Source of the DNA: Actinomycetota bacterium
GTDB lineage: Bacteria > Actinomycetota > Thermoleophilia > Gaiellales > Gaiellaceae
Assembly: GCA_003152275.1 (NCBI GenBank)
Contig: PLZU01000073.1
Span: forward strand, 1 to 35,632
Length of the DNA stretch: 35,632 nt
Direction: 5' to 3'
Shown here: in pieces, positions 16,654-23,842 of the stretch
Numbering within the stretch: position 1 is the stretch's first letter
Layout of the letters: the number at the start of each line of letters is the position of its first letter
Program-made: the position numbers and the translations under genes
The notes under the pieces: model-generated
Told to the model about the DNA's origin: nothing
What the model saw: only the letters and a program-made list of their open reading frames with translations
Databases searched by the model: none

Positions 16654-16683
16654 ACGTGGGGCCCGTTTTCACGGGCCCCACGT
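16654..16683. terminator. Stem-loop, 13-bp perfect stem
   Basis: Arms ACGTGGGGCCCGT and its reverse complement surround a 4-nt loop (TTTC). No intact gene ends next to it on either strand, so it may be the leftover terminator of a lost gene or serve to insulate the promoter at 16758. On the minus strand it is followed by CTTT. Confidence 0.5.
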
Positions 16684-16757
16684 GGAGCTTCGTCCTACTC
16701 GCGATCCATCTCTCAGTGCGTGCGTCTGCTCACCCCCGGTGCGCGGCGTACGAATCG

Positions 16758-16794
16758 GTGAAATCCCTGATCGACGGGCGGGACGCCACTGATG
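16758..16794 (+). promoter_or_regulatory. Bipartite regulon promoter (24-bp spacing), gene 16842
   Basis: GTGAAATCC (16758-16766) is followed after exactly 24 bp by GATGCCC (16791). The operator matches GGGAAACCC in seven of nine bases. Predicted leader to ATG 16842 is about 39 nt. Confidence 0.55.
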
Positions 16795-16841
16795 CCCAAC
16801 CGACGAGCGCGACGGATCGGGAGCTGACAAAGGAGGAAGAA

Positions 16842-17162
16842 ATGACCACTGTGGAGACATCGAGACGGATTCGCGTCGACGCTCCTGACGCCGCCGCGGC
16901 CTTTGCGCTCGAGCAGCGGCTCGCGCACCTCCACCCCGCTGCCGTCGGCCGCGGAACGGATTGGTGCGTCGAGCTCGAGGACTTCGACGACCGCCTGGAC
17001 GAGATCACGGCGACCATCGAGCACTGGCTGCGCGAGATCGGCATCCGCTCGACCCGGATGCACGTCGACAGAGACGTCACAACCGTCGTAGCGCATCACC
17101 CCGAGCAAACGCCGCTGGGCTCCGGATACGACAGCACCGGCGCCCTCGAGCACGAGCCCTAG
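16842..17162 (+). CDS. Small acidic hypothetical protein
   Basis: A 106-residue soluble protein that I cannot assign to a family. It opens with TTVETSRRIRVDAPDAAAAFALEQRLAHLHP and has a middle part (DWCVELEDFDDRLDEITATIEHWLRE) that looks like a beta strand followed by an amphipathic helix, as in small ferredoxin-fold or ACT-like domains. The tail TTVVAHHPEQTPLG is less ordered. The ATG at 16842 has a strong AAAGGAGGA site. It converges with the gene at 17179, with 16 bp between the stops. The promoter element upstream places it in the putative regulon. Confidence 0.75.
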   Translation: MTTVETSRRIRVDAPDAAAAFALEQRLAHLHPAAVGRGTDWCVELEDFDDRLDEITATIEHWLREIGIRSTRMHVDRDVTTVVAHHPEQTPLGSGYDSTGALEHEP

Positions 17163-17178
17163 CGGAGCGGCCTGTCCC

Positions 17179-17433
17179 TCACCAGACCGGCGCCGACGAC
17201 AGTCTCCCCGCCGCCGCAGACCCTGCATCGTCGGCGCTCGGTCCTTCTCGGGAGTCCTCGCACCTCTGGATTTCGAGGGCTAGCTCGTGGATGGCTTCTT
17301 CGAGCCCCGCGTACCGCGACATCAACTCTTCGATCGCAGCACGTGAGCCCGTCGTCGACAGAAGCGGCTTCCGCTTGTGAGACTGGATCAACTCGTCTAC
17401 ACGCTCGTAGAGGCTCTCAGCTGTGGTTCTCAT
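17179..17433 (-). CDS. Small helical hypothetical protein
   Basis: An 84-residue protein beginning RTTAESLYERVDELIQSHKRKPL. The central part (SRAAIEELMSRYAGLEEAIHELALEIQRCED) is strongly heptad-like and probably a coiled coil or helical hairpin; the tail is Ser/Ala/Gly-rich. No family is recognised. AAGGAGG lies five to six bases before the ATG at 17431-17433; a second ATG four bases upstream is out of frame. Its upstream region shares a 12-bp block with that of the gene at 18012-18695. Confidence 0.72.
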   Translation of the reverse strand: MRTTAESLYERVDELIQSHKRKPLLSTTGSRAAIEELMSRYAGLEEAIHELALEIQRCEDSREGPSADDAGSAAAGRLSSAPVW

Positions 17434-17487
17434 GCATGCCTCCTTGCTTGACGATGCCCCTGCTCGTGACTGGCTTGCCGCGTAGCC

Positions 17488-17499
17488 ACAACCGCATCG
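17488..17499 (-). promoter_or_regulatory. Variant downstream promoter half shared with 18743-18754
   Basis: On the minus strand this is CGATGCGGTTGT, identical over 12 bp to the sequence upstream of the gene at 18012-18695. It contains the GATG of the regulon element, but the 9-mer 24 bp upstream (TGCACGGGG) is not operator-like. The nearest operator-like sequence, GGGAATCCA, is about 39 bp away and belongs to the divergent site at 17539. It is a variant or a differently spaced site. Confidence 0.35.
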
Positions 17500-17538
17500 C
17501 GGTAAATCATTGCCCCGCTGCACCCCGTGCACATCGGT

Positions 17539-17575
17539 GGATTCCCTGATCCGAGGTGCAGGGGCGACACCGATG
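17539..17575 (+). promoter_or_regulatory. Bipartite regulon promoter (24-bp spacing), lipoprotein gene
   Basis: GGATTCCCT (17539-17547), inside the longer TGGATTCCCTGAT, is followed after 24 bp by GATGTCGG (17572). The operator may also serve the divergent gene at 17179-17433. Predicted start near 17584 favours the GTG at 17608 over the one at 17593. Confidence 0.5.
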
Positions 17576-17607
17576 TCGGGGCGACGCGCACGGTGAATCG
17601 GGGCGGT

Positions 17608-18000
17608 GTGAAGCAGGTTCTTCCGACCGTCCTGGTTGTAGGCATCGCGCTCATGCTCGCCGGCTGTGGCGGTGCGCCTGGGCCACGGCCACCGACCCCG
17701 GCGGAGCGCGCTCAGATCGTGCACTCGGTCCATTTCTGGTGGCGGAATTCCGACGCGTTCACCGCCGTCCGCACGCTCCACCCGGGAATCGGGCAGATCC
17801 GGGTTTCCCGTCTCGACAGCCACTTCGCAACCGTCGTGATCAGGCCAATGGACGCCACGGGCGAGCAGAGAGTGGAGACAACGAAGATCGCGCTCATGCA
17901 GGCCGGCGGAGGCTGGCAGATCGTCTTCGGGCCTGGGGACACAAGCGGCGTCTGTACGTCGCCGTCGCCACGCCCCCTCGTTGAGCTCTACTGTCCGTAG
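17608..18000 (+). CDS. Small putative lipoprotein
   Basis: A 130-residue protein with a compact lipoprotein signal peptide: VKQVLPTVLVVGIALMLAGC, where LAGC is the lipobox and Cys20 the acylation site. The mature part starts GGAPGPRPPTPAERAQIVHSV and contains a short alpha/beta segment (ISRLDSHFATVVI-like strands, then KIALMQAGGGWQIVFGPG) similar in style to small secreted NTF2-like or cystatin-like domains; no family is assigned. The GTG at 17608 is chosen because it gives a normal signal length; a GTG at 17593 is possible. It converges with the gene at 18012 (11 bp between the stops). Confidence 0.7.
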   Translation: MKQVLPTVLVVGIALMLAGCGGAPGPRPPTPAERAQIVHSVHFWWRNSDAFTAVRTLHPGIGQIRVSRLDSHFATVVIRPMDATGEQRVETTKIALMQAGGGWQIVFGPGDTSGVCTSPSPRPLVELYCP

Positions 18001-18011
18001 TCACCCCTACG

Positions 18012-18695
18012 TCATTCGGTCGCGATGTCCGCAACCTGCGCACGAGCGATGGCCAGCAGGTCTCGTGACCGAAGCCGCAGGGACGTGTCATGTGTGCCCG
18101 CCTCGAACACGACGTACTCGCATTCTTCGAGACCGGTGTCGACCACGACCCGATCGCCCTCCGGGCCGCCGAGCGGCGGGACGGCCCCGAGCTCGAACTG
18201 CGGATAGGAGCCGTCGAGCTCGGCTTCCGTCAGGAGTGTCGGTTCGGCCCCGAGCAGCTCGCCGAGCTTCTCGAGATTCAGCCGGCGCGACGCGGGAATC
18301 ACGGCGCGCACGCATCCGCCGTCCGCCCTCACGATGACGGTCTTCGCGGTTTCCTGCGGCAGCACTCCTAGTGCTCGCGCTTCGCTCGTCGCCGTCTGCG
18401 TGCGGCGATGCGGCAGCAGCTCGAATTCGATGTCCGACTGCCGGAGCAGCTCGACGAGCTCCTTCGCAGCCGGCTTCAGCTCGAGCTGGCGGTCCGACGA
18501 CCTGCGGATCCGCGTGTCGCCGGCCGGATAGAACACGCTCTCGTGCTCGTCGTCCCACCGCACGCGGTAATGCGCGTGACCGGGAGCGCCGAGCACCTCG
18601 AGGATCTCGCCCGTGCGCGGTACGTCGCCGACGCGTCGGCCGGTGACCTCGATGACGTCGTGCGGCCCGACGTCGACACGCTCATGAGTGAGCAT
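18012..18695 (-). CDS. DUF1918 - YbaK/ProX deacylase-type fusion protein
   Basis: A 227-residue two-domain protein. Residues 8-62 are a DUF1918 domain (VGPHDVIEVTGRRVGDVPRTGEI, then HYRVRWDDEHESVFYPAGD), a small SH3-like actinobacterial domain of unknown function. Residues 85-215 are a YbaK/ProX-type domain (LLRQSDIEFELLPH, ARALGVLPQETAKTVIVRADG, PASRRLNLEKLGELLG, GAVPPLGG), whose relatives hydrolyse mischarged aminoacyl-tRNA. The lysine of the KTVIV motif, important in deacylases, is present. AAGGAGG precedes the ATG at 18693-18695, which rejects the longer frame. DUF1918 usually stands alone, so the fusion hints at a nucleic-acid or stress role. Confidence 0.85.
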   Translation of the reverse strand: MLTHERVDVGPHDVIEVTGRRVGDVPRTGEILEVLGAPGHAHYRVRWDDEHESVFYPAGDTRIRRSSDRQLELKPAAKELVELLRQSDIEFELLPHRRTQTATSEARALGVLPQETAKTVIVRADGGCVRAVIPASRRLNLEKLGELLGAEPTLLTEAELDGSYPQFELGAVPPLGGPEGDRVVVDTGLEECEYVVFEAGTHDTSLRLRSRDLLAIARAQVADIATE

Positions 18696-18749
18696 GGCGC
18701 CCTCCTTCCATTCGGGTGCCATGACATTCCGCCCGAACGACGACAACCG

Positions 18750-18798
18750 CATCGGTGGAACCGCTGATCCTCAGGAGCGCCAGGATCAGTAGTTCCCC
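18750..18798 (-). promoter_or_regulatory. Variant regulon site with long spacing, DUF1918-YbaK gene
   Basis: The + strand 9-mer TAGTTCCCC (18790-18798), preceded by TCAG as at the Hsp20 gene, is a full-quality operator. The minus-strand GATGCGG half starts at 18753, 36 bp away, i.e. about one helical turn more than the usual 23-24 bp. A closer GATCAGC is present 20 bp from the operator. The site is probably genuine but the promoter geometry is uncertain. Confidence 0.4.
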
Positions 18799-18816
18799 AC
18801 CGGCGATTCCAACGAA

Positions 18817-19962
18817 TCAGGCCGCCAGCGCCGGATCAAGCAGCGCAACGAGATCCGGGACAAGGACGTCGGCGTCGCCCAGTTCGAGTTTCCCGCGCCG
18901 GTCTGGCCGGTCCACGCCGACCACGAAGCCAAAGCCGGCTGCACGCGCTGCGGCGATGCCTGCGCCCGTCGTCTCGAAGGCAGCGGCGCGCGCCGGCGGA
19001 ATGTCGAGCCTTCCACATGCCGCGAGGAGCGTGTCGGGTGCCGGCTTGCTCCGCAGACGCTCCGACCTGATCGTATTGCCGTCCACACGCTCTTCGATCA
19101 ACGCGGCGAGACCGGCACGCTCGAGGATCGTGACGGTGTTGGCGCTTGCCGACACAGCCGCCAAGCGCAACCCCGCCTCGCGGGCCGCCTCCAGGTATTG
19201 GCGCGTGTCCGTGTAGGCCCTCACGCCCTCGCGATCGAGACGCCGCAGCAGCGCCTCGTTCTTCCGGTTCGCAAGCCCGTGCACCGTCTCGGCGCCCGGC
19301 GAATCGTCGACGCGGCCTTCGGGCAGCCTGATGCCGCGGCCGGCGAGGAAGGCGTGGACGCCTTCGAGGCGCGGTTTGCCATCGATGTGGTCGTAGTAAT
19401 CGGTCGCCGGGTTGAACGGCCTGAATGCCGCGAACCGCTCGCCCGTCCGTTCGAGCCGGCGCGAAAGGAACTCATCGAAGGTGTCCGCCCAGGCAGCGGC
19501 ATGGATCGACGCCGTCCCCGTCAAAACGCCCTCGATGTCGAACACGCAGGCAAGGACGCCCGTTGGCAGTCCCAGCATCCGTCGCGTTGCGCGCGGAGCC
19601 GACACTGAGCGGTGGAGCTTGATGTGCTCCGCGTGCGCGATCAGCATGAGCAGTCGGGCAGTCGTGTCACGCTCCTGTGTGAGCCTGCCTCTGTGCTCAG
19701 CCAGTTCCTGTTCAGCGAAGCCGAGACTCTTGCGGCAACCGCTCGCGATCTGGAGAGCGTCTGCTGCAACGTCGAACGCCACCCGCCACTGACCGGCGAG
19801 GGCGTCGAGGTTGACCGCGTGCCGGGCGATGTCCGGACCGTACTCGCACCCGTCCCGTAAGGGTTGGAGCCCCCGGGACGGCGAGCTCCATCCGTCACGA
19901 CCCACAGGCTGCTTACGCTGAGCGCGGCGAAGAGGCCCCTTCGTTGCCGAGTCGGCGGTCAC
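18817..19962 (-). CDS. HAD-superfamily protein, beta-phosphoglucomutase-like, with altered catalytic motifs
   Basis: A 381-residue protein. From about residue 128 it is a HAD hydrolase of the phosphoglucomutase/phosphatase branch with a helical cap (LHAAAWADTFDEFL-type segment, DYYDHIDGKPRLEGV, PEGRVDDSPGAETVHGLANRKNE). Residues 45-127 are a helical N-terminal extension (WRVAFDVAADALQIA, then HIKLHRSVSAPRATRRMLGLP) seen in some actinobacterial homologues. Motif I reads FDIEGVLTG, so the second acidic residue is Glu144 instead of Asp; motif III Lys is present in LRSKPAPD; motif IV reads FETTGAG instead of an acidic pair. Activity may therefore be altered or lost. GTG 19962 has GGAG nine bases upstream and fits the promoter at 19995. 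Confidence 0.8.
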   Translation of the reverse strand: MTADSATKGPLRRAQRKQPVGRDGWSSPSRGLQPLRDGCEYGPDIARHAVNLDALAGQWRVAFDVAADALQIASGCRKSLGFAEQELAEHRGRLTQERDTTARLLMLIAHAEHIKLHRSVSAPRATRRMLGLPTGVLACVFDIEGVLTGTASIHAAAWADTFDEFLSRRLERTGERFAAFRPFNPATDYYDHIDGKPRLEGVHAFLAGRGIRLPEGRVDDSPGAETVHGLANRKNEALLRRLDREGVRAYTDTRQYLEAAREAGLRLAAVSASANTVTILERAGLAALIEERVDGNTIRSERLRSKPAPDTLLAACGRLDIPPARAAAFETTGAGIAAARAAGFGFVVGVDRPDRRGKLELGDADVLVPDLVALLDPALAA

Positions 19963-19994
19963 ACTCAAATTCTCCGGCGCCCCACCTCTTGCGG

Positions 19995-20030
19995 CATCGG
20001 AATGTGCCCGCGGTCAGCTGCGGACAACTA
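19995..20030 (-). promoter_or_regulatory. Bipartite regulon promoter (23-bp spacing), HAD gene
   Basis: On the minus strand TAGTTGTCC (20030-20022) is followed after 23 bp by GATGCCGC (from 19998). The downstream half CCGATGCCGC is a perfect match to the best sites. Predicted leader to GTG 19962 is about 24 nt. Confidence 0.5.
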
Positions 20031-20050
20031 CGAGATCGCACACCTCTCAG

Positions 20051-20086
20051 TAGTTCCCCGCTTCGTGCTCAGACGTTCCCCTGAGC
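20051..20086 (+). promoter_or_regulatory. Bipartite regulon promoter (23-bp spacing), Hsp20 operon
   Basis: TAGTTCCCC (20051-20059), preceded by TCAG, is followed after 23 bp by GAGCCGC (20083), which looks like GATGCCGC with one base missing. A second GTTCCCC occurs at 20075. It lies back to back with the HAD promoter, so the 20020-20060 segment may be a shared divergent control region. Confidence 0.45.
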
Positions 20087-20138
20087 CGCACGCGCAGCTC
20101 GTGGGGGAACGGAGCGCAACCGAACCAAGGAGGACACC

Positions 20139-20519
20139 GTGGCCGCCATGCAAGCGGTGGGTTACCACCAACTTCCTCCGCACGCGCGGGTGCGAGAGAC
20201 GGACACGCAGTATCTGGTCGAGCTCGACGTCGCCGACTTCACGCAGGCGGAGTTGTCCGTGGAGGCGCTCGGACCGGCGCTTACGATCCGCGGCGATCAG
20301 ACGGAGGTTCCCGGCGACGACGGAAAGCCGTTCCGCATCCACGAACGCCTCGAGGAGTCGTTTCGACTTCCGGACGACGCTGATCTCGACGGCATTCACG
20401 TCTTCTACAAGCACGGCGTCCTCGAGATCCGCGTCTTGCGGATCCCGCTCACGCCGCACCGTCTCCGGATCGAGCGGCGACGGTCCGGTCTGATCAACCC
20501 CGACGCCGAAGCAGTCTGA
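20139..20519 (+). CDS. Small heat shock protein (Hsp20/alpha-crystallin)
   Basis: A 126-residue small heat shock protein. The alpha-crystallin domain (about residues 20-105) contains DTQYLVELDVADFTQAELSVEALGPALTIRG, FRIHERLEESFRLPDDADLDGIHVFYKHGVLEIRVLR, i.e. the strand pattern and the A-x-x-x-n-GVL-type motif of the family. It is an ATP-independent chaperone that holds unfolded protein. The GTG at 20139 has AAGGAGG five bases upstream. It is the first gene of a four-gene unit; the next gene starts 10 bp after its stop. Hsp20 is a hallmark of dormancy regulons in actinobacteria (compare HspX). Confidence 0.93.
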   Translation: MAAMQAVGYHQLPPHARVRETDTQYLVELDVADFTQAELSVEALGPALTIRGDQTEVPGDDGKPFRIHERLEESFRLPDDADLDGIHVFYKHGVLEIRVLRIPLTPHRLRIERRRSGLINPDAEAV

Positions 20520-20529
20520 AAGGAACGCG

Positions 20530-21879
20530 ATGCGCAAAGTCATCATCATGGGAGCAGGCGGGCGCGACTTCCACAACTTCAACGTCGCGTTCCGCAACGA
20601 CCCGAACACGGAGGTCGTCGCCTTCACCGCGACGCAGATCCCCGGCATCGCCAACCGCGTCTACCCGCCTGTGCTCGCGGGGCCGCGCTATCCGCAGGGG
20701 ATCCCGATCAGGCCCGAGGACGAGCTGACGCAGCTCATCAAGGAGCATCACGTCGACGAGGTCATCCTCAGCTACTCCGACCTGAAGCACGAAACGGTCA
20801 TGCACAAAGCCTCGATCGTGCTCGCGGCCGGGGCGGACTTTCGCCTCATGGGCCCGCACGCGACGATGCTTCGCTCGACGAAGCCCGTCGTCGCGGTCTG
20901 TGCGACCCGGACCGGCTGCGGCAAGAGCCAGACCAGCCGCAAGGTCGGCAGGGCTCTGCTCGACGCGGGCTTGAAGGTCGCGCTCGTCCGGCATCCGATG
21001 CCGTACGGCGATCTCGAGGCGATGCGCGTTCAGCGCTTCGCCACGCTCGACGAGATCGACGCGTCGCACCCAACGATCGAGGAGCGCGAGGAGTACGAGG
21101 AGCCGGTCCGGATGGGCATGATCATGTACGCCGGCGTCGACTACGAGGCGATCCTTCGGCAGGCGGAACAGGAAGCCGACGTCATCATCTGGGACGGCGG
21201 GAACAACGACTTCTCGTTCTATGTGCCGGATCTCTTGATCGTCGTCGCCGATCCGCTGCGCCCGGGGCACGAACTGCTGTACCACCCCGGCGAGACCAAC
21301 CTGCGGATGGCGGACGTGGTCGTGATCAACAAGGTCGACTCGGCTGAGGCGCACAACGTCGAGCAGGTGCTCGAGAACATCGAGTCGGTCAATCCGATGG
21401 CGAAGGTCATTTTCGCGAAGTCGCCGCCGACACTCGACGCGGGTCCCGACCTGCTCGGTAAATACGTCCTCGTCGTCGACGACGGCCCGACCCTCACGCA
21501 CGGCGGGATGCCGTTCGGCGCAGGGCTCGTGGCCGCCCGCAATGCAGGCGCGGCGAAGATCGTGGACCCGAGGCCGTTCGCGGTCGGCTCGATCAAAGAC
21601 ACGTTCGACAAGTGGCCGCAGCTGACCAACGTGCTGCCGGCGATGGGCTACGACGAGCATCAGCTCGCGGAGCTCGAGGCCACCATCAACGCCGCGGACT
21701 GCGACGTCGTCGTGACAGGCACGCCGATCGATCTTGGCCACCTCATCACGTCGCGCCACCCGATCCGCCACGTGCGCTACGAACTCGAGGAAGTCGGCTC
21801 GCCAACGCTCGCGGACGTGCTCGAGCCGATCGTGACGCAAGCGAAGACCGAGCATCCCGAGACCGTCGTGACGCGGTGA
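20530..21879 (+). CDS. Cyclic 2,3-diphosphoglycerate synthetase-like P-loop protein
   Basis: A 449-residue protein resembling archaeal cyclic 2,3-diphosphoglycerate synthetase and its bacterial relatives. The N-terminal domain starts VIIMGAGGRDFHNFNVAFRN, then NRVYPPVLAGPRYPQGIPI. A P-loop-type segment ATRTGCGKSQTSRKVG is at 125-140, followed by RHPMPYGDL, IWDGGNNDFSFYVPDLLIVVADPLRPGHE, and VVVINKVDSAEAHNVEQV, which is NKxD-like as in GTPases. Archaeal enzymes join the phosphates of 2,3-bisphosphoglycerate using ATP. Bacterial homologues are biochemically uncertain and GTP use is possible. Tight coupling to ornithine carbamoyltransferase and carbamate kinase suggests a link to carbamoyl phosphate or ATP metabolism. 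It ends in a GTGA overlap with the next gene. Confidence 0.8.
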   Translation: MRKVIIMGAGGRDFHNFNVAFRNDPNTEVVAFTATQIPGIANRVYPPVLAGPRYPQGIPIRPEDELTQLIKEHHVDEVILSYSDLKHETVMHKASIVLAAGADFRLMGPHATMLRSTKPVVAVCATRTGCGKSQTSRKVGRALLDAGLKVALVRHPMPYGDLEAMRVQRFATLDEIDASHPTIEEREEYEEPVRMGMIMYAGVDYEAILRQAEQEADVIIWDGGNNDFSFYVPDLLIVVADPLRPGHELLYHPGETNLRMADVVVINKVDSAEAHNVEQVLENIESVNPMAKVIFAKSPPTLDAGPDLLGKYVLVVDDGPTLTHGGMPFGAGLVAARNAGAAKIVDPRPFAVGSIKDTFDKWPQLTNVLPAMGYDEHQLAELEATINAADCDVVVTGTPIDLGHLITSRHPIRHVRYELEEVGSPTLADVLEPIVTQAKTEHPETVVTR

Positions 21880-21884
21880 TCGCG

Positions 21885-22838
21885 ATGGACGCTCCCCTGA
21901 CGACACGCCGGCTCGTGCACTTCACTCGGATTTCCGACCTCGCCCCGGCGACGCTCACGGAGTTGCTCGAGCTCGCCGAGACGATGAAGGAAGCGCCGGC
22001 GCACTACGAGAACGCGCTCCACGGCCATTCGATCGCGTGCATTTTCGAGAAGCCGTCGACGCGCACGCGGGTCTCGTTTGCCGCGGCGGCCGCCCGGCTC
22101 GGGGCGACGCCGATCGCCCTGACCCCGCAGGAGCTGCAACTCGGACGCGGCGAGTCGATTGCCGACACCGCTCGATCGCTCTCCGGGTACGTCGACGCGA
22201 TCGTCATCCGCACGTTCGCGCAGGAGACAGTGGAGGAGCTCGCCCGGTGGGCAAGCGTCCCGGTGGTGAACGCACTCTCGAACGAGCACCATCCCTGCCA
22301 AGCGCTCGCCGATCTGTTGACGATCAAGGAGGCGTTCGGCGACCTGGCGGGCAGGCGCGTCGCATTCATAGGCGATGGCGGCGACAACGTCGCGCATTCG
22401 CTGCTGGAAGCGGGCGCGCTCGCCGGAATGGACGTGACGATCGCGTGCCCGCGGGAGTACGCACCGGATCCGCGCGTGCTCCATGGCGCGCGGGCGTACG
22501 TCGAGGACACCGGCGTCGAACTGCAGGTCGTCCACGACCCGGCGATCGCGGTCGCCGGCGCCCACGTGGTCTACGCAGACGTGTGGGCGTCGATGGGCGA
22601 GGAGTCCGAACGCGACGTCCGGCGGCGGGCGCTCGCTCCGTATCAGGTGACGGAGGAGTTGATGGCGCTCGCACAACCGGGCGCGATCTTCCTCCACTGC
22701 CTACCGGCAAAGCGAGGCGAGGAGGTCGCGGCTGAGGTAATCGACGGTCCACAATCCGCCGTTTGGCGGCAGTCGGCCAACCGGCTGCCGACCGAAGAGG
22801 CGCTCCTTCTCCTCGTGACACGAGGAGGGCGCCAATGA
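21885..22838 (+). CDS. argF: Ornithine carbamoyltransferase
   Basis: A 317-residue enzyme of normal length. The carbamoyl phosphate-binding STRTR is in EKPSTRTRVSF, HHPCQALADLLTI is in the second domain, and the ornithine-side HCLPAKRGEEV is near the C-terminus; DVWASMGEE also fits OTCase. It interconverts ornithine + carbamoyl phosphate and citrulline + phosphate. Sitting directly before carbamate kinase, it could act catabolically (arcB role), yielding carbamoyl phosphate for ATP synthesis. The start is either ATG 21885 or the GTG at 21876 that overlaps the preceding stop; neither has a clear ribosome binding site, so coupling is likely. No arginine deiminase gene is present in the window. 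Confidence 0.92.
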   Translation: MDAPLTTRRLVHFTRISDLAPATLTELLELAETMKEAPAHYENALHGHSIACIFEKPSTRTRVSFAAAAARLGATPIALTPQELQLGRGESIADTARSLSGYVDAIVIRTFAQETVEELARWASVPVVNALSNEHHPCQALADLLTIKEAFGDLAGRRVAFIGDGGDNVAHSLLEAGALAGMDVTIACPREYAPDPRVLHGARAYVEDTGVELQVVHDPAIAVAGAHVVYADVWASMGEESERDVRRRALAPYQVTEELMALAQPGAIFLHCLPAKRGEEVAAEVIDGPQSAVWRQSANRLPTEEALLLLVTRGGRQ

Positions 22839-23767
22839 CCGGCACCCGTGTCGTCGTTGCGCTCGGCGGCAATGCGCTGCTGCGGCGCGGCGAGTCGGCT
22901 GAGGCGGAGACCCAGAGGCGCAACGTCCTCCAGGCCGCCTCGGCCCTTGCCGCAGCCGCCGCCGAGCACGAGCTCGTGATCACACACGGCAACGGACCGC
23001 AGGTAGGCCTGCTCGCGCTCGAAGCAGACGCGTACAAGGCGGTCTCGCCGTATCCACTCGACGTGCTCGGCGCCGAGAGCCAGGGGATGATCGGCTATCT
23101 GCTCGTGCAGGCGCTGCAAAACGAGCTGCGCGATCGTGAAGTGGTCGCGCTGCTGACGCAAGTCGTCGTCGACTCCGCGGATCCTGCATTCGCCCAACCG
23201 ACGAAGCCGATCGGGCCCGTCTACTCCGCACGAGAGGCACGCGAGCTCGCGCGAGAACACGACTGGACCGTTGCCCGCGACGGAATGTACTTTCGGCGGG
23301 TCGTTCCGTCGCCGGAGCCGAAGGCGATCGTCGAGCTCGAATCGATCAAGCGGCTCGTCGACGGCGGAGCTGTCGTTGTCTGTTCCGGTGGCGGGGGCGT
23401 GCCGGTCGTTCGAGAGAGAGCAGGGCTTCGCGGTGTCGAAGCTGTGATCGACAAGGACTTGACCGCAGCGCTGCTGGCGCAGGTTCTCGGCGCCGAGCGC
23501 CTCGTGCTCGCAACGGACATCTCGTTCGTTGAGGCCAGTTGGGGCACGAGCTCGGCAGCGCCGATCGTGTCCGCCACGCCCACGGAGCTCCGCCGCCTGC
23601 AGTTTGCGGCCGGCTCGATGGCTCCGAAGATCGAAGCCGCCTGCCGGTTCGTCGAGCGCACCGGTTGCTCTGCCGCCATCGGCTCCCTCGCGGAGCTGGA
23701 AGGCGTGATCCGTGGAGCGGCGGGAACACAGATCGACCCACGCCTTACCTCCGCCGCCACTGCGTAG
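22835..23767 (+). CDS. arcC: Carbamate kinase
   Basis: A 310-residue carbamate kinase of the amino acid kinase superfamily. It has VVVALGGNALLRRG at the N-terminus, ITHGNGPQVGLLALE, DVLGAESQGMIGYLL, TQVVVD, the lid region TKPIGPVYS, VCSGGGGVPVV, VIDKDLTAALLA, and SMAPKIEAACRFVE near the end. It transfers phosphate from carbamoyl phosphate to ADP, giving ATP, CO2 and ammonia. It starts in an ATGA overlap with argF, with GAGGAGG seven bases before the ATG. It is the last gene of the Hsp20 unit and provides substrate-level ATP without respiration. Confidence 0.96.
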   Translation: MTGTRVVVALGGNALLRRGESAEAETQRRNVLQAASALAAAAAEHELVITHGNGPQVGLLALEADAYKAVSPYPLDVLGAESQGMIGYLLVQALQNELRDREVVALLTQVVVDSADPAFAQPTKPIGPVYSAREARELAREHDWTVARDGMYFRRVVPSPEPKAIVELESIKRLVDGGAVVVCSGGGGVPVVRERAGLRGVEAVIDKDLTAALLAQVLGAERLVLATDISFVEASWGTSSAAPIVSATPTELRRLQFAAGSMAPKIEAACRFVERTGCSAAIGSLAELEGVIRGAAGTQIDPRLTSAATA

Positions 23768-23800
23768 TTCGACGCAACGGTCTGCCTCGGATTGCGGATG
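23765..23800 (+). promoter_or_regulatory. Bipartite regulon promoter (23-bp spacing), sigma factor gene
   Basis: TAGTTCGAC (23765-23773) is followed after 23 bp by GATGGCC (23797). It overlaps the very end of the carbamate kinase gene. Predicted start near 23809 excludes the longer sigma-factor frame beginning at 23792. Confidence 0.45.
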
Positions 23801-23842
23801 GCCGCTGCGGCGCCACGCGATACGTTCGAGCCGAGGGATGCG

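Noticed and set aside
17523-17531. Standard 24-bp operator for the gene at 17179-17433
   Set aside because: The 9-mer at that distance (TGCACGGGG on the minus strand) is not operator-like; kept only as a variant site.
20494-21906. 470-codon minus-strand open frame opposite the cDPG-synthetase-like gene
   Set aside because: Composition (Arg, His, Asp runs) is typical of a shadow frame, and the plus strand has strong family motifs and overlaps.
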